A stretch of 50,612 bases of DNA, from positions 1 through 50,612 of the forward strand of contig JAUIKY010000025.1 in the NCBI GenBank assembly GCA_030430535.1, written 5' to 3'. This document shows positions 8,501 through 15,120 of this stretch, piece by piece. This DNA is from Bacteroidia bacterium (GTDB lineage Bacteria; Bacteroidota; Bacteroidia; Flavobacteriales; Flavobacteriaceae). The notes under the pieces are model-generated. The model was not told the origin of the DNA. It saw nothing but the letters and a program-made list of their open reading frames with translations, and made no database searches. How positions within the stretch are numbered: position 1 is the first letter of the stretch; the number at the start of each line of letters is the position of its first letter. The position numbers and the translations under genes were made by a program.

Positions 8501-8898
8501 CAAATAGTCAATATGAATATTCTTTAGACGGTGTAAATTTTCAAACTAATAATACATTTGAAAACCTGAACGGTGGAGATTATACAATTTACATTAATGA
8601 AATTAATGGCTGTGGAACCTTAACAGAAGATGTTACCATCTTAACTTGCCCAAAATATTTTACACCAAACCATGATGGTTATAATGATTATTGGCAGCTA
8701 AAAGGTAAAACCAATAAAAAGTACATTGTATATATTTACAATAGGTATGGCAAGCTTTTAAAAACCATCAACTCCTTATCTGGTTTGGGTTGGGATGGAA
8801 CAGTTAATGGTAATAGCTTACCAACTGATGATTATTGGTTTAAAATTCTGTTTGACGACGGAACGTTAAAACAAGGGCACTTTACTCTTAAAAAATAG
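5560..8898 (+). CDS. T9SS type B surface protein with L-domain-like, calcium-binding and five tandem modules (start frameshifted)
   Basis: A cell-surface protein of about 1,060 residues. In order it has: a signal peptide ending at about 5737; leucine-rich/receptor-L-like repeats (~5760-6830); Asp-rich thrombospondin-type-3 calcium repeats (~6937-7250); five 77-78-residue modules starting near 7267, 7498, 7732, 7963 and 8197, each with G-G-x-W-(S/T)-P and F-x-P motifs; and a gliding-motility type B C-terminal sorting domain (8644-8898, with T-P-N-H-D-G-Y-N-D and W-D-G-T). It is exported by the type IX system, probably as an adhesin. The frame as written has no ATG: only a TTG at 5560, which adds a poor N-terminus. 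The ATG at 5688 begins a good signal peptide, but the T9 tract at 5703-5711 puts it one base out of frame. Confidence 0.85.
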   Translation: MKRKYLFRLVHFFYKPKTFHQFIFTKHFNDIYLRYFATYTNCACIKQYFFFLLTSFVYAQCPPDDVYLNSQTDVENYIANYGSCEVINGDLYLGGATDVSGITSIKRIEGSINTKASTVLSLTSFKNLEYVGGDFIIENNNMSINGLNKLHTVKGDFMIYNWRRSSLEGFDELTFVGGNFVISQNDYLASIPKFNKLTLVEGALGIGGNRRLLEIRGFNALKKIGLNYDANSGQGNLNIGGNEALTIVEGFNSLIEVSNSITFSWNGKLGAIKGFASLEKIDYKLHLWINSVLREIPTFDNLTTVGCEILLDGNGIQAINGFNNLKSIGYIHRKIWGGFTCFKSNLLTEINGFSSLSKIYGPVQIIDCLQLKSITGFYNLVEVGGSFGIGECPSLPSLNGLENLMDVGGQFEISYNQNLRDCSAICNLLGYGEIGGIIVIKENPAECSNKEEVEQECVPDFDKDGILDDDDLDDDNDGIVDTIEQNGDLNRDTDSDGFPDHQDLDSDNDGCFDVVEGGFTDHNFDGVLGDLPDDVNSDGLIINEIDGYTQPLDADNNNIPNFQEATLFSPGENGHLSVCSTDSPTNLFYSLKGKASAGGVWTPTLSSGTGLFDPSIDVSGTYTYIVDNGVCGQESAQVIVKVFDEPNAGESSVLNLCTIDAPVDLFSILEGNPDIGGTWSPSLFSGSSMFDPSVDVAGVYKYIIDYGACGNDTAEIDISVKAMPNSGENGLLEICIDSNSVNLFESLGGNPESGGVWSPQLASGSGLFDPRFDNSGIYTYTINNFCGQSTSQVNVNIFSTPNAGAGSALDICESSAPINLFESLNGTPDTGGTWSPNLSSGTGEFNPSIDPEGIYTYTVTNPICGSDSVEILVSVYPVSNAGEDGNLEICMSSDPVNLFDFLKGSPEPGGYWSPKLSSNSGIFHPSIDGAQIYTYSVDNGVCGTSMAHVDVTLINEEPIGDYKINITEFSENNGLEVIINSNSQYEYSLDGVNFQTNNTFENLNGGDYTIYINEINGCGTLTEDVTILTCPKYFTPNHDGYNDYWQLKGKTNKKYIVYIYNRYGKLLKTINSLSGLGWDGTVNGNSLPTDDYWFKILFDDGTLKQGHFTLKK
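5688..5711 (+). other. T9 homopolymer tract separating ATG and signal peptide from the surface-protein frame
   Basis: The ATG at 5688 reads M-Y-K-T-I-F-F-F and then runs to a TAG at 5721 because nine T follow at 5703-5711. With eight T the same ATG reads through a normal signal peptide (ending V-Y-A-Q) into the 1.06-kilo-residue surface protein. This may be a phase-variable tract, a site of polymerase slippage, or a homopolymer sequencing error. Confidence 0.65.
7267..8433 (+). repeat. Five tandem coding repeats of 231-234 bp
   Basis: Five direct modules begin near 7267, 7498, 7732, 7963 and 8197. Each starts with a G-E-N-G/N-A-G-type turn, has a Cys about nine residues in, then N-L-F-x-x-L, G-G-x-W-S-P, L-x-S-G-(S/T)-G, F-x-P, Y-x-Y and C-G motifs. 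The DNA copies have diverged strongly, so this is an old protein-level duplication. Confidence 0.85.
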
Positions 8899-8986
8899 TG
8901 ACCTCAAATAAAAAACAAACAAAATAGATTGGTCTAAAACTTTCAAAAGAATTTCAAAATAATTCTTCTAACCATTTTATGAACCA

Positions 8987-8994
8987 TACCTTTG
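8987..8994 (+). promoter_or_regulatory. -7 promoter element TACCTTTG
   Basis: A full match to TAnnTTTG, 29 bases before the ATG of the FKBP-type isomerase gene, in the gap after the surface-protein gene. Confidence 0.5.
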
Positions 8995-9023
8995 TCCTAA
9001 TTTTTTAATTTTAAAAAGATATT

Positions 9024-9452
9024 ATGAGTAAAGTAAAGGCAAATGATACCATCGAGGTGCATTACACTGGAAAATTAACAAACGGACAGGTATTTGATAG
9101 CTCGTTGGAAAGAGAACCATTGCAAGTTCAATTGGGACAAGGGCAACTTATTCCTGGTTTTGAAAAAGCTTTGGTAGACATGGCCGTAAACGAAAAGAAA
9201 ACAGTAACTATAGCTAAAGAAGAGGCTTATGGCGAGGTACACGAACAGCTGTTTCAAAAAGTACCAACCGCCGATTTGCCAGAAAGCATTAAACCCGAAG
9301 TAGGGATGGGGCTGGTAGGCTCAAGACCCGATGGCGGCGAACAACAGTTTAGAATTGCTGAGGTAAACGACGACCATATTGTTGTAGATGCTAACCATCC
9401 TTTGGCAGGACAAGATTTGGTTTTTGAACTGGAATTGATTGCTATTAAATAA
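9024..9452 (+). CDS. FKBP-type peptidyl-prolyl cis-trans isomerase, SlyD-like
   Basis: A 142-residue cytoplasmic folding helper that isomerises Xaa-Pro bonds. The FKBP core is at residues 8-70 and 120-142 (V-H-Y-T-G-K-L, G-Q-V-F-D-S-S, then G-Q-G-Q-L-I-P-G-F-E-K-A-L). The insert-in-flap (IF) domain that marks SlyD lies between (P-E-E/A-Y-G-E motif near residue 70 to N-H-P-L-A-G near 125). The His-rich metal-binding tail of enterobacterial SlyD is missing, which is usual outside that group. The gene is monocistronic, with a -7 element before it and a strong terminator behind it. Confidence 0.92.
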   Translation: MSKVKANDTIEVHYTGKLTNGQVFDSSLEREPLQVQLGQGQLIPGFEKALVDMAVNEKKTVTIAKEEAYGEVHEQLFQKVPTADLPESIKPEVGMGLVGSRPDGGEQQFRIAEVNDDHIVVDANHPLAGQDLVFELELIAIK

Positions 9453-9477
9453 GTAGCAAATACATATTTATTATGAT

Positions 9478-9522
9478 AAAAAAGAGGCTTTCTAAAGAAA
9501 ATTTAGACGGCCTCTTTTTTTT
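9478..9522 (+). terminator. Intrinsic terminator
   Basis: A two-part stem: AAAGAGGC (9481-9488) pairs with GCCTCTTT (9510-9517), enclosing TCTAAA/TTTAGA, followed by a T-run. It closes the FKBP gene. Confidence 0.85.
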
Positions 9523-9631
9523 ATCTTTTGAGCCAATTTTTGAATGGATTGCAACAAAGCAAACCATTGATGTTCAGTAGTTTTAACGTATAAGTCAATA
9601 ATGATTTATTTAACCTTAAAATTATAATATT

Positions 9632-9832
9632 ATGAGCAAACCATGGCAAGATAAAGCTAAAGGCAATTGGAACATTGCAAAAGGAAAATTAAAACAGAAA
9701 TGGGGAGAACTTACCGATGACGATTTAGATTATAAAGAAGGTAAGGAAGACGAACTATTAGGAAGAATACAAAAACGCACCGGTGAATCTAAACAGCGTG
9801 TAAACGAATTTTTAGATAACCTAAAATACTAA
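9632..9832 (+). CDS. CsbD family protein
   Basis: A 66-residue, very hydrophilic protein of the CsbD family, small general-stress proteins of unknown biochemistry (Bacillus CsbD is under sigma-B control). The family pattern is complete: W-(x)n-K-G-x-W-N-x-x-K-G-K-L-K-Q-K-W-G at residues 5-26, an acidic D-D-D-L-D-Y segment, and the E-G-K-x-D-E-L-L-G-R-I-Q-K-R-T-G-E tail. It is expected to be soluble and cytoplasmic. The gene lies between two terminators, so it is a single-gene unit. Confidence 0.92.
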   Translation: MSKPWQDKAKGNWNIAKGKLKQKWGELTDDDLDYKEGKEDELLGRIQKRTGESKQRVNEFLDNLKY

Positions 9833-9855
9833 TCTCCGTTAGTTGTTTGATAAAG

Positions 9856-9882
9856 AAAAATCCCGTGAAAACGGGATTTTTT
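9856..9882. terminator. Bidirectional intrinsic terminator
   Basis: AAAAATCCCGT (9856-9865 region) pairs with ACGGGATTTTTT (9871-9882) around a GAAA-like loop. A-run on the left and T-run on the right let it serve both the csbD-like gene and the convergent ArsC-like gene. Confidence 0.85.
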
Positions 9883-9906
9883 AGTTCAAAATGAAAATAT
9901 CTTTAT

Positions 9907-10296
9907 TCAAGGATTTCTGGAGACATTTCCTGTATCACTATCAATAAAGCTCAGAGCGGTTGATGGGTTTTTTATCTGTTTGGCTTTGTGCCTGGTAAAT
10001 ACAATAGCCCCGTTTAGGGCTTTGGGGTTTTCGCGTAAAATGGTAATGCAATCGTCGTCATTGAAGCTGGAAATATCGCCTTCAACTTCATCTTCGTTAA
10101 TTATATCGTGTAATGTCATACCTAAACGCGAACATAATTCAGCCCATTGCGTTCCGGTAAGCTGTTGTTTGGATATATCAATGGCTTTTAATCCTTTCTT
10201 AGAGGCTTGTAAATAACCTAAAGTCTGCGCATCAGTATAATTTTCACTGTTGTACACACAGGTAATTTCTCGGCTATCGTCGCTAAATACTCCCAT
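9907..10296 (-). CDS. ArsC-like thioredoxin-fold protein without the catalytic cysteine
   Basis: A 129-residue protein with the layout of ArsC/Spx-type proteins: an N-terminal strand (I-T-C-V-Y-N-S), a Q-T-L-G-Y-L helix, an I-D-I-S strand, the T-G-T-Q-W-x-E-L helix and the late I-L-R-E-N-P-K-A-L-N-G-A-I-V segment that matches the L-x-x-N-P-x-L-I-x-x-P-I of arsenate reductase. The catalytic Cys of N-P-x-C-S-x-S-R is replaced (N-S-E-N-Y-T-D-A; Asn19 at the position), so arsenate reduction is unlikely. It starts 2 bases after the stop of the HPF gene, so the two are co-transcribed. A role linked to stress or stationary phase is inferred from that. Confidence 0.75.
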   Translation of the reverse strand: MGVFSDDSREITCVYNSENYTDAQTLGYLQASKKGLKAIDISKQQLTGTQWAELCSRLGMTLHDIINEDEVEGDISSFNDDDCITILRENPKALNGAIVFTRHKAKQIKNPSTALSFIDSDTGNVSRNP

Positions 10297-10298
10297 AA

Positions 10299-10604
10299 TT
10301 AATACGTTTTCATTTTCTCTTTACGCTTTTTAAGTTGCTTGATCAGCTCTGTGACCGATTCATTTACGGCCTCTTGAAAATTGCTATGCGAGGCCTCCGC
10401 GAACAGTCTGGGGCCAGGGGCGCTTAACCTTATGCCACATTTTTTTCCTGTTTCATCTGAAGTGGTATTTTCAGTCTTAAAGAATACATCGGCACGGTTT
10501 ACAAATTCAAAATTAGTAAAAATACTTTCCAGTCGTTTTCTGGTATGGTTTTCTAATGTTTCGCTAGCGGCGACATCGTGATATTCAAATATAATATGGT
10601 TCAT
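10299..10604 (-). CDS. hpf: Ribosome hibernation promoting factor (HPF/RaiA family, short form)
   Basis: A 101-residue protein of the HPF/RaiA (sigma-54 modulation) family, which binds the 30S decoding centre and stabilises inactive ribosomes in stationary phase. Seen: the N-terminal H-I-I-F-E-Y-H strand, the helix L-E-N-H-T-R-K-R-L-E, the A-D-V-F-F-K strand, the E-A-S-H-S-N-F-Q-E-A-V-N helix start and the basic tail K-Q-L-K-K-R-K-E-K. Length fits the short form without the C-terminal dimerisation domain of long HPF. A -7 element lies 18 bases upstream, and the ArsC-like gene follows after 2 bases. Confidence 0.9.
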   Translation of the reverse strand: MNHIIFEYHDVAASETLENHTRKRLESIFTNFEFVNRADVFFKTENTTSDETGKKCGIRLSAPGPRLFAEASHSNFQEAVNESVTELIKQLKKRKEKMKTY

Positions 10605-10621
10605 AATTTTATGGTTTTACT

Positions 10622-10629
10622 CAAAGTTA
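10622..10629 (-). promoter_or_regulatory. -7 promoter element TAACTTTG (minus strand)
   Basis: The complement of CAAAGTTA gives TAACTTTG, a full TAnnTTTG match, 18 bases before the ATG of the HPF gene. No good -33 element was seen. Confidence 0.45.
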
Positions 10630-10781
10630 ACCAGAACCCTTGAAATGAGTTGACTTGTTTAATACTAATATGTCCTGTTTTGCTCTGAATATGATTTGGA
10701 ATAGTCTTTACTGCTTTTAAGTTAAAAGGAATTGAAAAGATGTTATAATTTTCAGTGATAATATAACCAATCCTTACAACT

Positions 10782-11702
10782 ATGATTTTAGTTTTTCAAT
10801 CCACAGCCGAAAGCATCACCAAGTCAATAAACAACTATTATGAGAGTTTTATTGAGGTTTTGCCCAGAATTGCTTTGGGTATTTTTGTGGTGATCTTGGG
10901 TATATTAATCGCCCAGTTACTCACCAATATCTATAAAAAACGTATTTTAAAAAAGGCTGAAGACCCATTAATGGCCAGGTTTTTAGCCCAAGCCATAAAG
11001 TTGGTTTTAATTGTAATAGCCGTGTTGTTGGCGCTTCGGGTAGCTGGTTTGAACGGCGTCGCTACGGGCATATTGACAGCTGCAGGTGGTGCGGCCATTA
11101 TTTTGGGTTTTGCCTTTCAGGATATTGGTAAAAACTTTTTGGCAGGTATCATTCTCGCCTTCAACCGTCCATTTAATGTGAACGATACGGTTAAGGTTGG
11201 GGAATTCTTTGGAAAAATTAAAGGCCTGAATTTTAGATATATGCACATGAAATCGTTTGATGGTCGCGATATTTACGTACCTAACAGCGATGTGTTGACC
11301 AAACCCGTTGAAAATTACACTGCCGATGGATTCTTTAGAAATGAATTTGTTGTGGGAATAGGCTATGAAGACGACATTGAAAGGGCCAAGAAACTCATTC
11401 AAGAAATATTGGATAAAAACGATTACATCGTCCACGATGAAGAACACGAAAATTTTGTTTACGAAGATCAATTGGCTGCCAGTACCGTTAACCTAAAAAT
11501 CTTCTTTTGGGTAGATACGTTCGATTATCGAAAATCGGCTATCGTGGTGCGCGGAAACTTGATGAGGCAAATCAAGGAAACCCTTGAACAAGAAGGCTTC
11601 AACCTGCCTGCAGATATTAAGGAACTGAAACTTTACGGAAACGAAAAAGACATCCCATTACGGGTGCTTACGGATTCGCCGGATGAAAACAAAAAACAAT
11701 AA
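10782..11702 (+). CDS. Small-conductance mechanosensitive channel (MscS family)
   Basis: A 306-residue inner-membrane channel of the minimal MscS type, which opens under membrane tension to release solutes. Three hydrophobic segments lie at about residues 26-48, 64-86 and 90-120. The last is the Gly/Ala-rich pore helix (G-I-L-T-A-A-G-G-A-A-I-I-L-G-F-A-F-Q-D). Then comes the beta domain with the P-F-x-V-x-D-x-V motif, G-K-I-K-G-L-N-F-R-Y and the V-P-N-S-D-V element. The C-terminal alpha/beta domain has V-G-I-G-Y-E-D-D-I. The gene stands alone. It is much shorter than, and not a close copy of, the second MscS protein in the window. Confidence 0.93.
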   Translation: MILVFQSTAESITKSINNYYESFIEVLPRIALGIFVVILGILIAQLLTNIYKKRILKKAEDPLMARFLAQAIKLVLIVIAVLLALRVAGLNGVATGILTAAGGAAIILGFAFQDIGKNFLAGIILAFNRPFNVNDTVKVGEFFGKIKGLNFRYMHMKSFDGRDIYVPNSDVLTKPVENYTADGFFRNEFVVGIGYEDDIERAKKLIQEILDKNDYIVHDEEHENFVYEDQLAASTVNLKIFFWVDTFDYRKSAIVVRGNLMRQIKETLEQEGFNLPADIKELKLYGNEKDIPLRVLTDSPDENKKQ

Positions 11703-11768
11703 GATTATAAGCTACTTGTCACTCTTTTAAATCAGAGAACGAATGAAATAAAATTTAAAAATATTATC

Positions 11769-12434
11769 ATGGAACATAAAGTCACACTCCGAAAAATAGA
11801 ACATGTTAACCATAACGTGCTGCATTTGGTAACCGATAAGCCCAAAGGCTATCAGTTTACACCAGGGCAAGCCACGGAACTGTCTATCGACAAACCGGGC
11901 TGGGCCGATAAAAAACGACCATTTACCTTTACCAATTTACCTGAGGACAAGGAATTGGAATTTACCATAAAGGTCTATCCTTCGCATAACGGAGTAACCG
12001 AGCAACTTGAAAAACTAAAAGTGGGCGACCAACTATTAATTGGTGATGCTTGGGGCGCTATACAGAACAAGGGAAAAGGTGCGTTTATTGCGGGTGGAGC
12101 AGGGGTCACCCCTTTTATTGCCATACTGAAAGATTTAAAACAAAAGGGCGAATTACAGGGCAACCAACTGTTTTTTAGCAATAACGAAGAACGCGACATT
12201 ATTTATAAAAATAATTTAGAAGCTTGGTTGGGCAACGATTTACACTTGATACTTTCGGAAGAAGACCACAGCGATTATGCGCACGGATTTATAGATAAAG
12301 CTTTTTTGGAAAAACACAATCTCGAAGTCAGTAAACCCGTTTACCTCTGTGGGCCGCCGCCTATGATGGAAGCCGTGGAGGCCGACCTTTATAAAATGGG
12401 ATTGCCAAAATCACATTTAGTGGTTGAACAATAA
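11769..12434 (+). CDS. Ferredoxin-NADP reductase-like flavoprotein
   Basis: A 221-residue FAD/NAD(P)-binding reductase of the ferredoxin reductase superfamily. The FAD motif R-P-F-T-F-T-N is at residues 42-48 and the flavin phosphate region near G-V-T-E-Q-L. The nucleotide-binding motif A-G-G-A-G-V-T-P-F-I-A-I-L is at about 108-120 and the late Y-L-C-G-P-P-P-M-M motif at about 195-203. It ends in V-V-E-Q without a C-terminal aromatic residue stacking on the flavin, and it has no iron-sulfur domain, so it needs a separate electron partner. Similar small proteins accept NAD(P)H and reduce ferredoxin or flavodoxin. The partner is unknown. Confidence 0.88.
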   Translation: MEHKVTLRKIEHVNHNVLHLVTDKPKGYQFTPGQATELSIDKPGWADKKRPFTFTNLPEDKELEFTIKVYPSHNGVTEQLEKLKVGDQLLIGDAWGAIQNKGKGAFIAGGAGVTPFIAILKDLKQKGELQGNQLFFSNNEERDIIYKNNLEAWLGNDLHLILSEEDHSDYAHGFIDKAFLEKHNLEVSKPVYLCGPPPMMEAVEADLYKMGLPKSHLVVEQ

Positions 12435-12816
12435 AGAAGGGGTCTCATTTAACTATTAAAGAATTAGTATGCGCTTAGGTCTTAACCGAGATTTACACGC
12501 CTTAATCTAACATGACTTATAAGTACGGTGCGTTAAAAATCGATGTAATTATAATTCTTAAATCACCTATTTAAAGTTTGTCCGGTCACAAAAAACATAC
12601 ACAGAAACCATTGATAGCATTTACATCAATTTATGAACGATTAGCGTCAATACGTTTTGGTTGTATATAGTATTTTGCATAAAATGAAAATTTAAACCAT
12701 TGTGTTAAAACAAGAGCGAAAGCACTTGGTTTAATTACATAATTTAGTGAACAAACTAGCCTATAAAGGGAGGAATATAGTAAAGAGAAGTAAACTAATA
12801 AATAAAAATAAAAGAC
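12435..12816. other. 382-bp non-coding gap
   Basis: No convincing gene, repeat, hairpin with T-run or full -7 element was seen between the flavoprotein gene and the VOC gene. The stretch is AT-rich. The opposite strand holds an open frame (12631-12828) with a low-complexity aromatic translation that does not look like a protein. Confidence 0.5.
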
Positions 12817-13221
12817 ATGAGAGTACAACCATATTTAGCATTTAATGGCGACTGTAAAAATGCCCTAGAGCATTATAAATCCATTTTAGGAGGTAAAATT
12901 GTCAATGAACAGACTTACGAAGATGTTGAGTTGGATATTCCGGAGCATTACCGCAAAAAACTTCAACATGCAGAATTAAAGGGAAATGGTTTTCATTTAA
13001 TGGCTTATGATGCGTCACCAGATACACCGCTCACTAACGGTTCAAATATCAGTGTGAGCATAGACATTGATTCGAAAGAAAAAGCTAAGGATATATTTAC
13101 TAAACTTAGCGAGAAAGGTAAAGTTCATACGGCATTTCAAGATATGCCCTGGAATGCCTGCTATGGTAGATGCTCCGATCAATTCAATATAAGTTGGATG
13201 GTCAATTATAAAAAAGACTAG
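12817..13221 (+). CDS. VOC superfamily protein, PhnB-like
   Basis: A 134-residue protein of the vicinal oxygen chelate (glyoxalase/bleomycin-resistance) superfamily, subgroup PhnB-like. The first repeat starts with V-Q-P-Y-L-A-F-N-G-D-C-K-N-A-L-E-H-Y-K. The H-A-E-L metal-side strand is near residue 51, and the second half holds S-V-S-I-D-I-D-S and the closing D-M-P-W-N-A-C-Y-G-R-C-S-D-Q-F-N-I-S-W pattern, close to the W-G-x-x-x-G-x-x-x-D-x-x-G-x-x-W of the family. Substrate unknown. It is a single gene ended by a hairpin terminator. Confidence 0.88.
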   Translation: MRVQPYLAFNGDCKNALEHYKSILGGKIVNEQTYEDVELDIPEHYRKKLQHAELKGNGFHLMAYDASPDTPLTNGSNISVSIDIDSKEKAKDIFTKLSEKGKVHTAFQDMPWNACYGRCSDQFNISWMVNYKKD

Positions 13222-13243
13222 CAATAACGTTTAATTTTAATAT

Positions 13244-13274
13244 AAGCAGGGTTAGAGACCTTGCTTTTTTTTTA
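13244..13274 (+). terminator. Intrinsic terminator
   Basis: AAGCAGGG (13244-13251) pairs with CCTTGCTT (13259-13266, one G-T pair) and is followed by a run of T. It lies directly behind the VOC gene. Confidence 0.8.
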
Positions 13275-13706
13275 CTATAATTATTTTGGATACTATTCAG
13301 AAAAGCATCTAGGTTATTGTTATTCACGGCAGCGAACATTTTTAGATAAAAAGGCTCTCATTGTAAATGATTATTGGGAAAGCCCCCTGTTAAATACCTA
13401 AAAAAACAAAGGGAACAAAAGACTTTTAAATCTCTAATTCCCTTTGATATCTTAAATTCCTTCAGTTGGCATTATCCGACGAAGTTCCATGGGTATATTC
13501 TCAGCTATATATTAAGCACCCCAACTAAGATTTTATAAATTTAGGTATAATAAATTTATTATGCAAGTTGAAAAATGGCTTTGGATTATATTTAACAGTT
13601 TTTCTAATATATCACTTCTATCGCCCCAATAGCTATCGTGACATACTTCTTTAGTAATGACGTTTGATTGACAATTTCGGAATGAAAACGAAAACATAGA
13701 GGTTCC
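13275..13706. other. Non-coding stretch with one long-stem hairpin
   Basis: No gene of normal length is seen. CAAAGGGAA (13407-13415) and TTCCCTTTG (13438-13446) can form a 9-bp stem with a 22-base loop; no T-run follows. A 23-codon frame starts at 13561 (M-Q-V-E-K-W-L-W) and breaks at TAG 13630; a shifted frame continues hydrophobically (I-A-P-I-A-I-V-T-Y-F-F), which could be a decayed small membrane gene but is too short to call. Confidence 0.35.
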
Positions 13707-13793
13707 CGTCATTACGAGCGTAGCGAAGCAATCTTAATGAAAAGGAACTCCAAATTAACAGATTACTTCGGTCATGCTTCCCTCGCAATGACG
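13707..13793. repeat. Palindromic intergenic repeat A, full copy
   Basis: The arms CGTCATTACGAG (from 13707) and CTCGCAATGACG (13782-13793) are near-perfect inverted copies, and internal AAGCAATCT/AGATTACTT parts also pair. It shares its core and the AAATTAACAGATTAC part with the copy at 13810. Confidence 0.75.
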
Positions 13794-13809
13794 ATGTGTT
13801 GATGATTTC

Positions 13810-13868
13810 CGTCATTGCGAACGAAGTGAAGCAATCTTTTGAATAGAACTTCTAAATTAACAGATTAC
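13810..13868. repeat. Palindromic intergenic repeat A, partial copy
   Basis: CGTCATTGCGAACGAAG followed by AGCAATCTTTTGAA and AAATTAACAGATTAC repeats the left half of the element at 13707 in the same order. It stops exactly at the stop codon of the DMT transporter gene. Confidence 0.7.
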
Positions 13869-14768
13869 CTAAGAATACAAAATCAAAAACACCCCCAGCA
13901 TAATGCCACACAGTGGCACCAATTTTCTACGTTTATTGTGTTCCTTAAACACCAAACCGCCCACCAGCACAGCAATTAAAATCTGACTCCGCTTAATGGC
14001 CGACAGCAACATAATTAAAGCTTCGGGGTCTTGCAGCGCCTTAAAATAAAAATAGTCGGCGGCCTGTAATAGCACCCCAACGGCAATAATACTCCACCGG
14101 AATTTAAACGCCTTTCGTTTTTCCGGCTTTGGAAAAAAGGTAATGCTCAAAATAACCAGTAAAATAAACACGGTGTAGAAACAGAACCAAAACTGTAAGG
14201 TTTGCGGGTTTAGGCTTAAACTTTGTATTAAAAACTTATCGTAGAGTCCGCTGCTGGCACCCAAAAACGTAGCGACTACAATGGCTAAAATCCAGCGGTT
14301 GTTTTTAAATATGATGCCTTCCTTTTTTCCGATTTTAGAATACAAAATCATGGAAAAAATAATAAGGAAAAAGCCAAGCCATTGCAGTAGGTTAGGGCGC
14401 TCCTGATAAATAAGCATAGCCCCGATAAAAGTAAAAAACGGTCCGGCCGACCGAATGGGCGTCACAATAGTAATGGGCAAATGTTTTAAGGCTACATAGG
14501 CCAACACCCACGAACACGCCATGATGGCCGACTTAATAAAAATATAGCCATGCGTTTGCCAACCGATGTTCTGAAACTGTAACCCATGCGCCGCGGCATA
14601 CTCAGGATAAACCATTGCCCATAAATAAAACACCGCTAAAAACACAAAACCACTCGATACCGTACCAAACAATACCGGGTACACCTCGTTACCCTGTACA
14701 GCGTGTTTTTTGCACAAATTGTGCAAGCCTAAAAAAAGTGCGGCCAAAAGCCCTAAATACATCCACAT
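13869..14768 (-). CDS. EamA/DMT-family transporter
   Basis: A 299-residue polytopic inner-membrane protein with about ten hydrophobic segments arranged as two EamA repeats. In the first repeat the end is marked by L-P-I-T-I-V-T-P-I-R-S-A-G-P near residues 96-109 and a Y-Q-E-R-P loop. In the second repeat the matching part is S-A-I-K-R-S-Q and V-F-K-E-H. These P-x-R-S and K-E loops fit the EamA fold. It carries an unknown metabolite; the early C-K-K-H-A-V-Q-G motif is common in a Bacteroidota subgroup. The gene end touches repeat A. It is not a close copy of the transporter fragment at the left edge. Confidence 0.88.
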   Translation of the reverse strand: MWMYLGLLAALFLGLHNLCKKHAVQGNEVYPVLFGTVSSGFVFLAVFYLWAMVYPEYAAAHGLQFQNIGWQTHGYIFIKSAIMACSWVLAYVALKHLPITIVTPIRSAGPFFTFIGAMLIYQERPNLLQWLGFFLIIFSMILYSKIGKKEGIIFKNNRWILAIVVATFLGASSGLYDKFLIQSLSLNPQTLQFWFCFYTVFILLVILSITFFPKPEKRKAFKFRWSIIAVGVLLQAADYFYFKALQDPEALIMLLSAIKRSQILIAVLVGGLVFKEHNKRRKLVPLCGIMLGVFLILYS

Positions 14769-14914
14769 AATCGGGCGCGAAAATAAGTATTTATGTGGGT
14801 TTGGGCATGGGTAGTTGTGGTTAATTTTTTAATCCCCTAAAAAACACACCACGGCGCCATAAAAAATCACTAATTTTAAGTATCATTTAAATCATAATCA
14901 AAAACTAAAAAAGT

Positions 14915-15094
14915 ATGCTTTTTATACTCAAACTGTTATTTGTGCTACAAATACCTACAGATATCCCAAACCCGGACAATAACAAGCCCTTAGACTTTTC
15001 AGATCCCTTTGAAATCATAGTATTTATTGTTTTACCCATATTAGTCATATTGTTGTATATATTTTGGAAAAGGCATAAGAGGAAGGATAAGTAA
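14915..15094 (+). CDS. Small single-span membrane protein (59 residues)
   Basis: ATG at 14915 opens 59 codons ending at TAA 15092-15094. The protein has a hydrophobic N-terminus (L-F-I-L-K-L-L-F-V-L), a Pro/Asp-rich linker (P-T-D-I-P-N-P-D-N-N), one strong transmembrane segment (about residues 33-50) and a basic tail W-K-R-H-K-R-K-D-K. Similar tiny proteins with an I-P-T-D-I-P segment and a W-(K/R)-rich tail recur in flavobacterial genomes, as far as I recall. The function is unknown. The basic tail predicts a cytoplasmic C-terminus. It is followed after 26 bases by an unknown 85-residue gene. Confidence 0.6.
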   Translation: MLFILKLLFVLQIPTDIPNPDNNKPLDFSDPFEIIVFIVLPILVILLYIFWKRHKRKDK

Positions 15095-15120
15095 TTTTTT
15101 TAGAATTATAAGTAATTAAT

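Noticed and set aside
11007-11471. 154-codon minus-strand frame inside the MscS gene
   Set aside because: Antisense to a clear channel gene with no start signal or family likeness.
13561-13632. 23-codon frame (M-Q-V-E-K-W-L-W) with a hydrophobic continuation after a frameshift
   Set aside because: Too short and without promoter or homologue in mind; could be a relic but cannot be supported as a gene.
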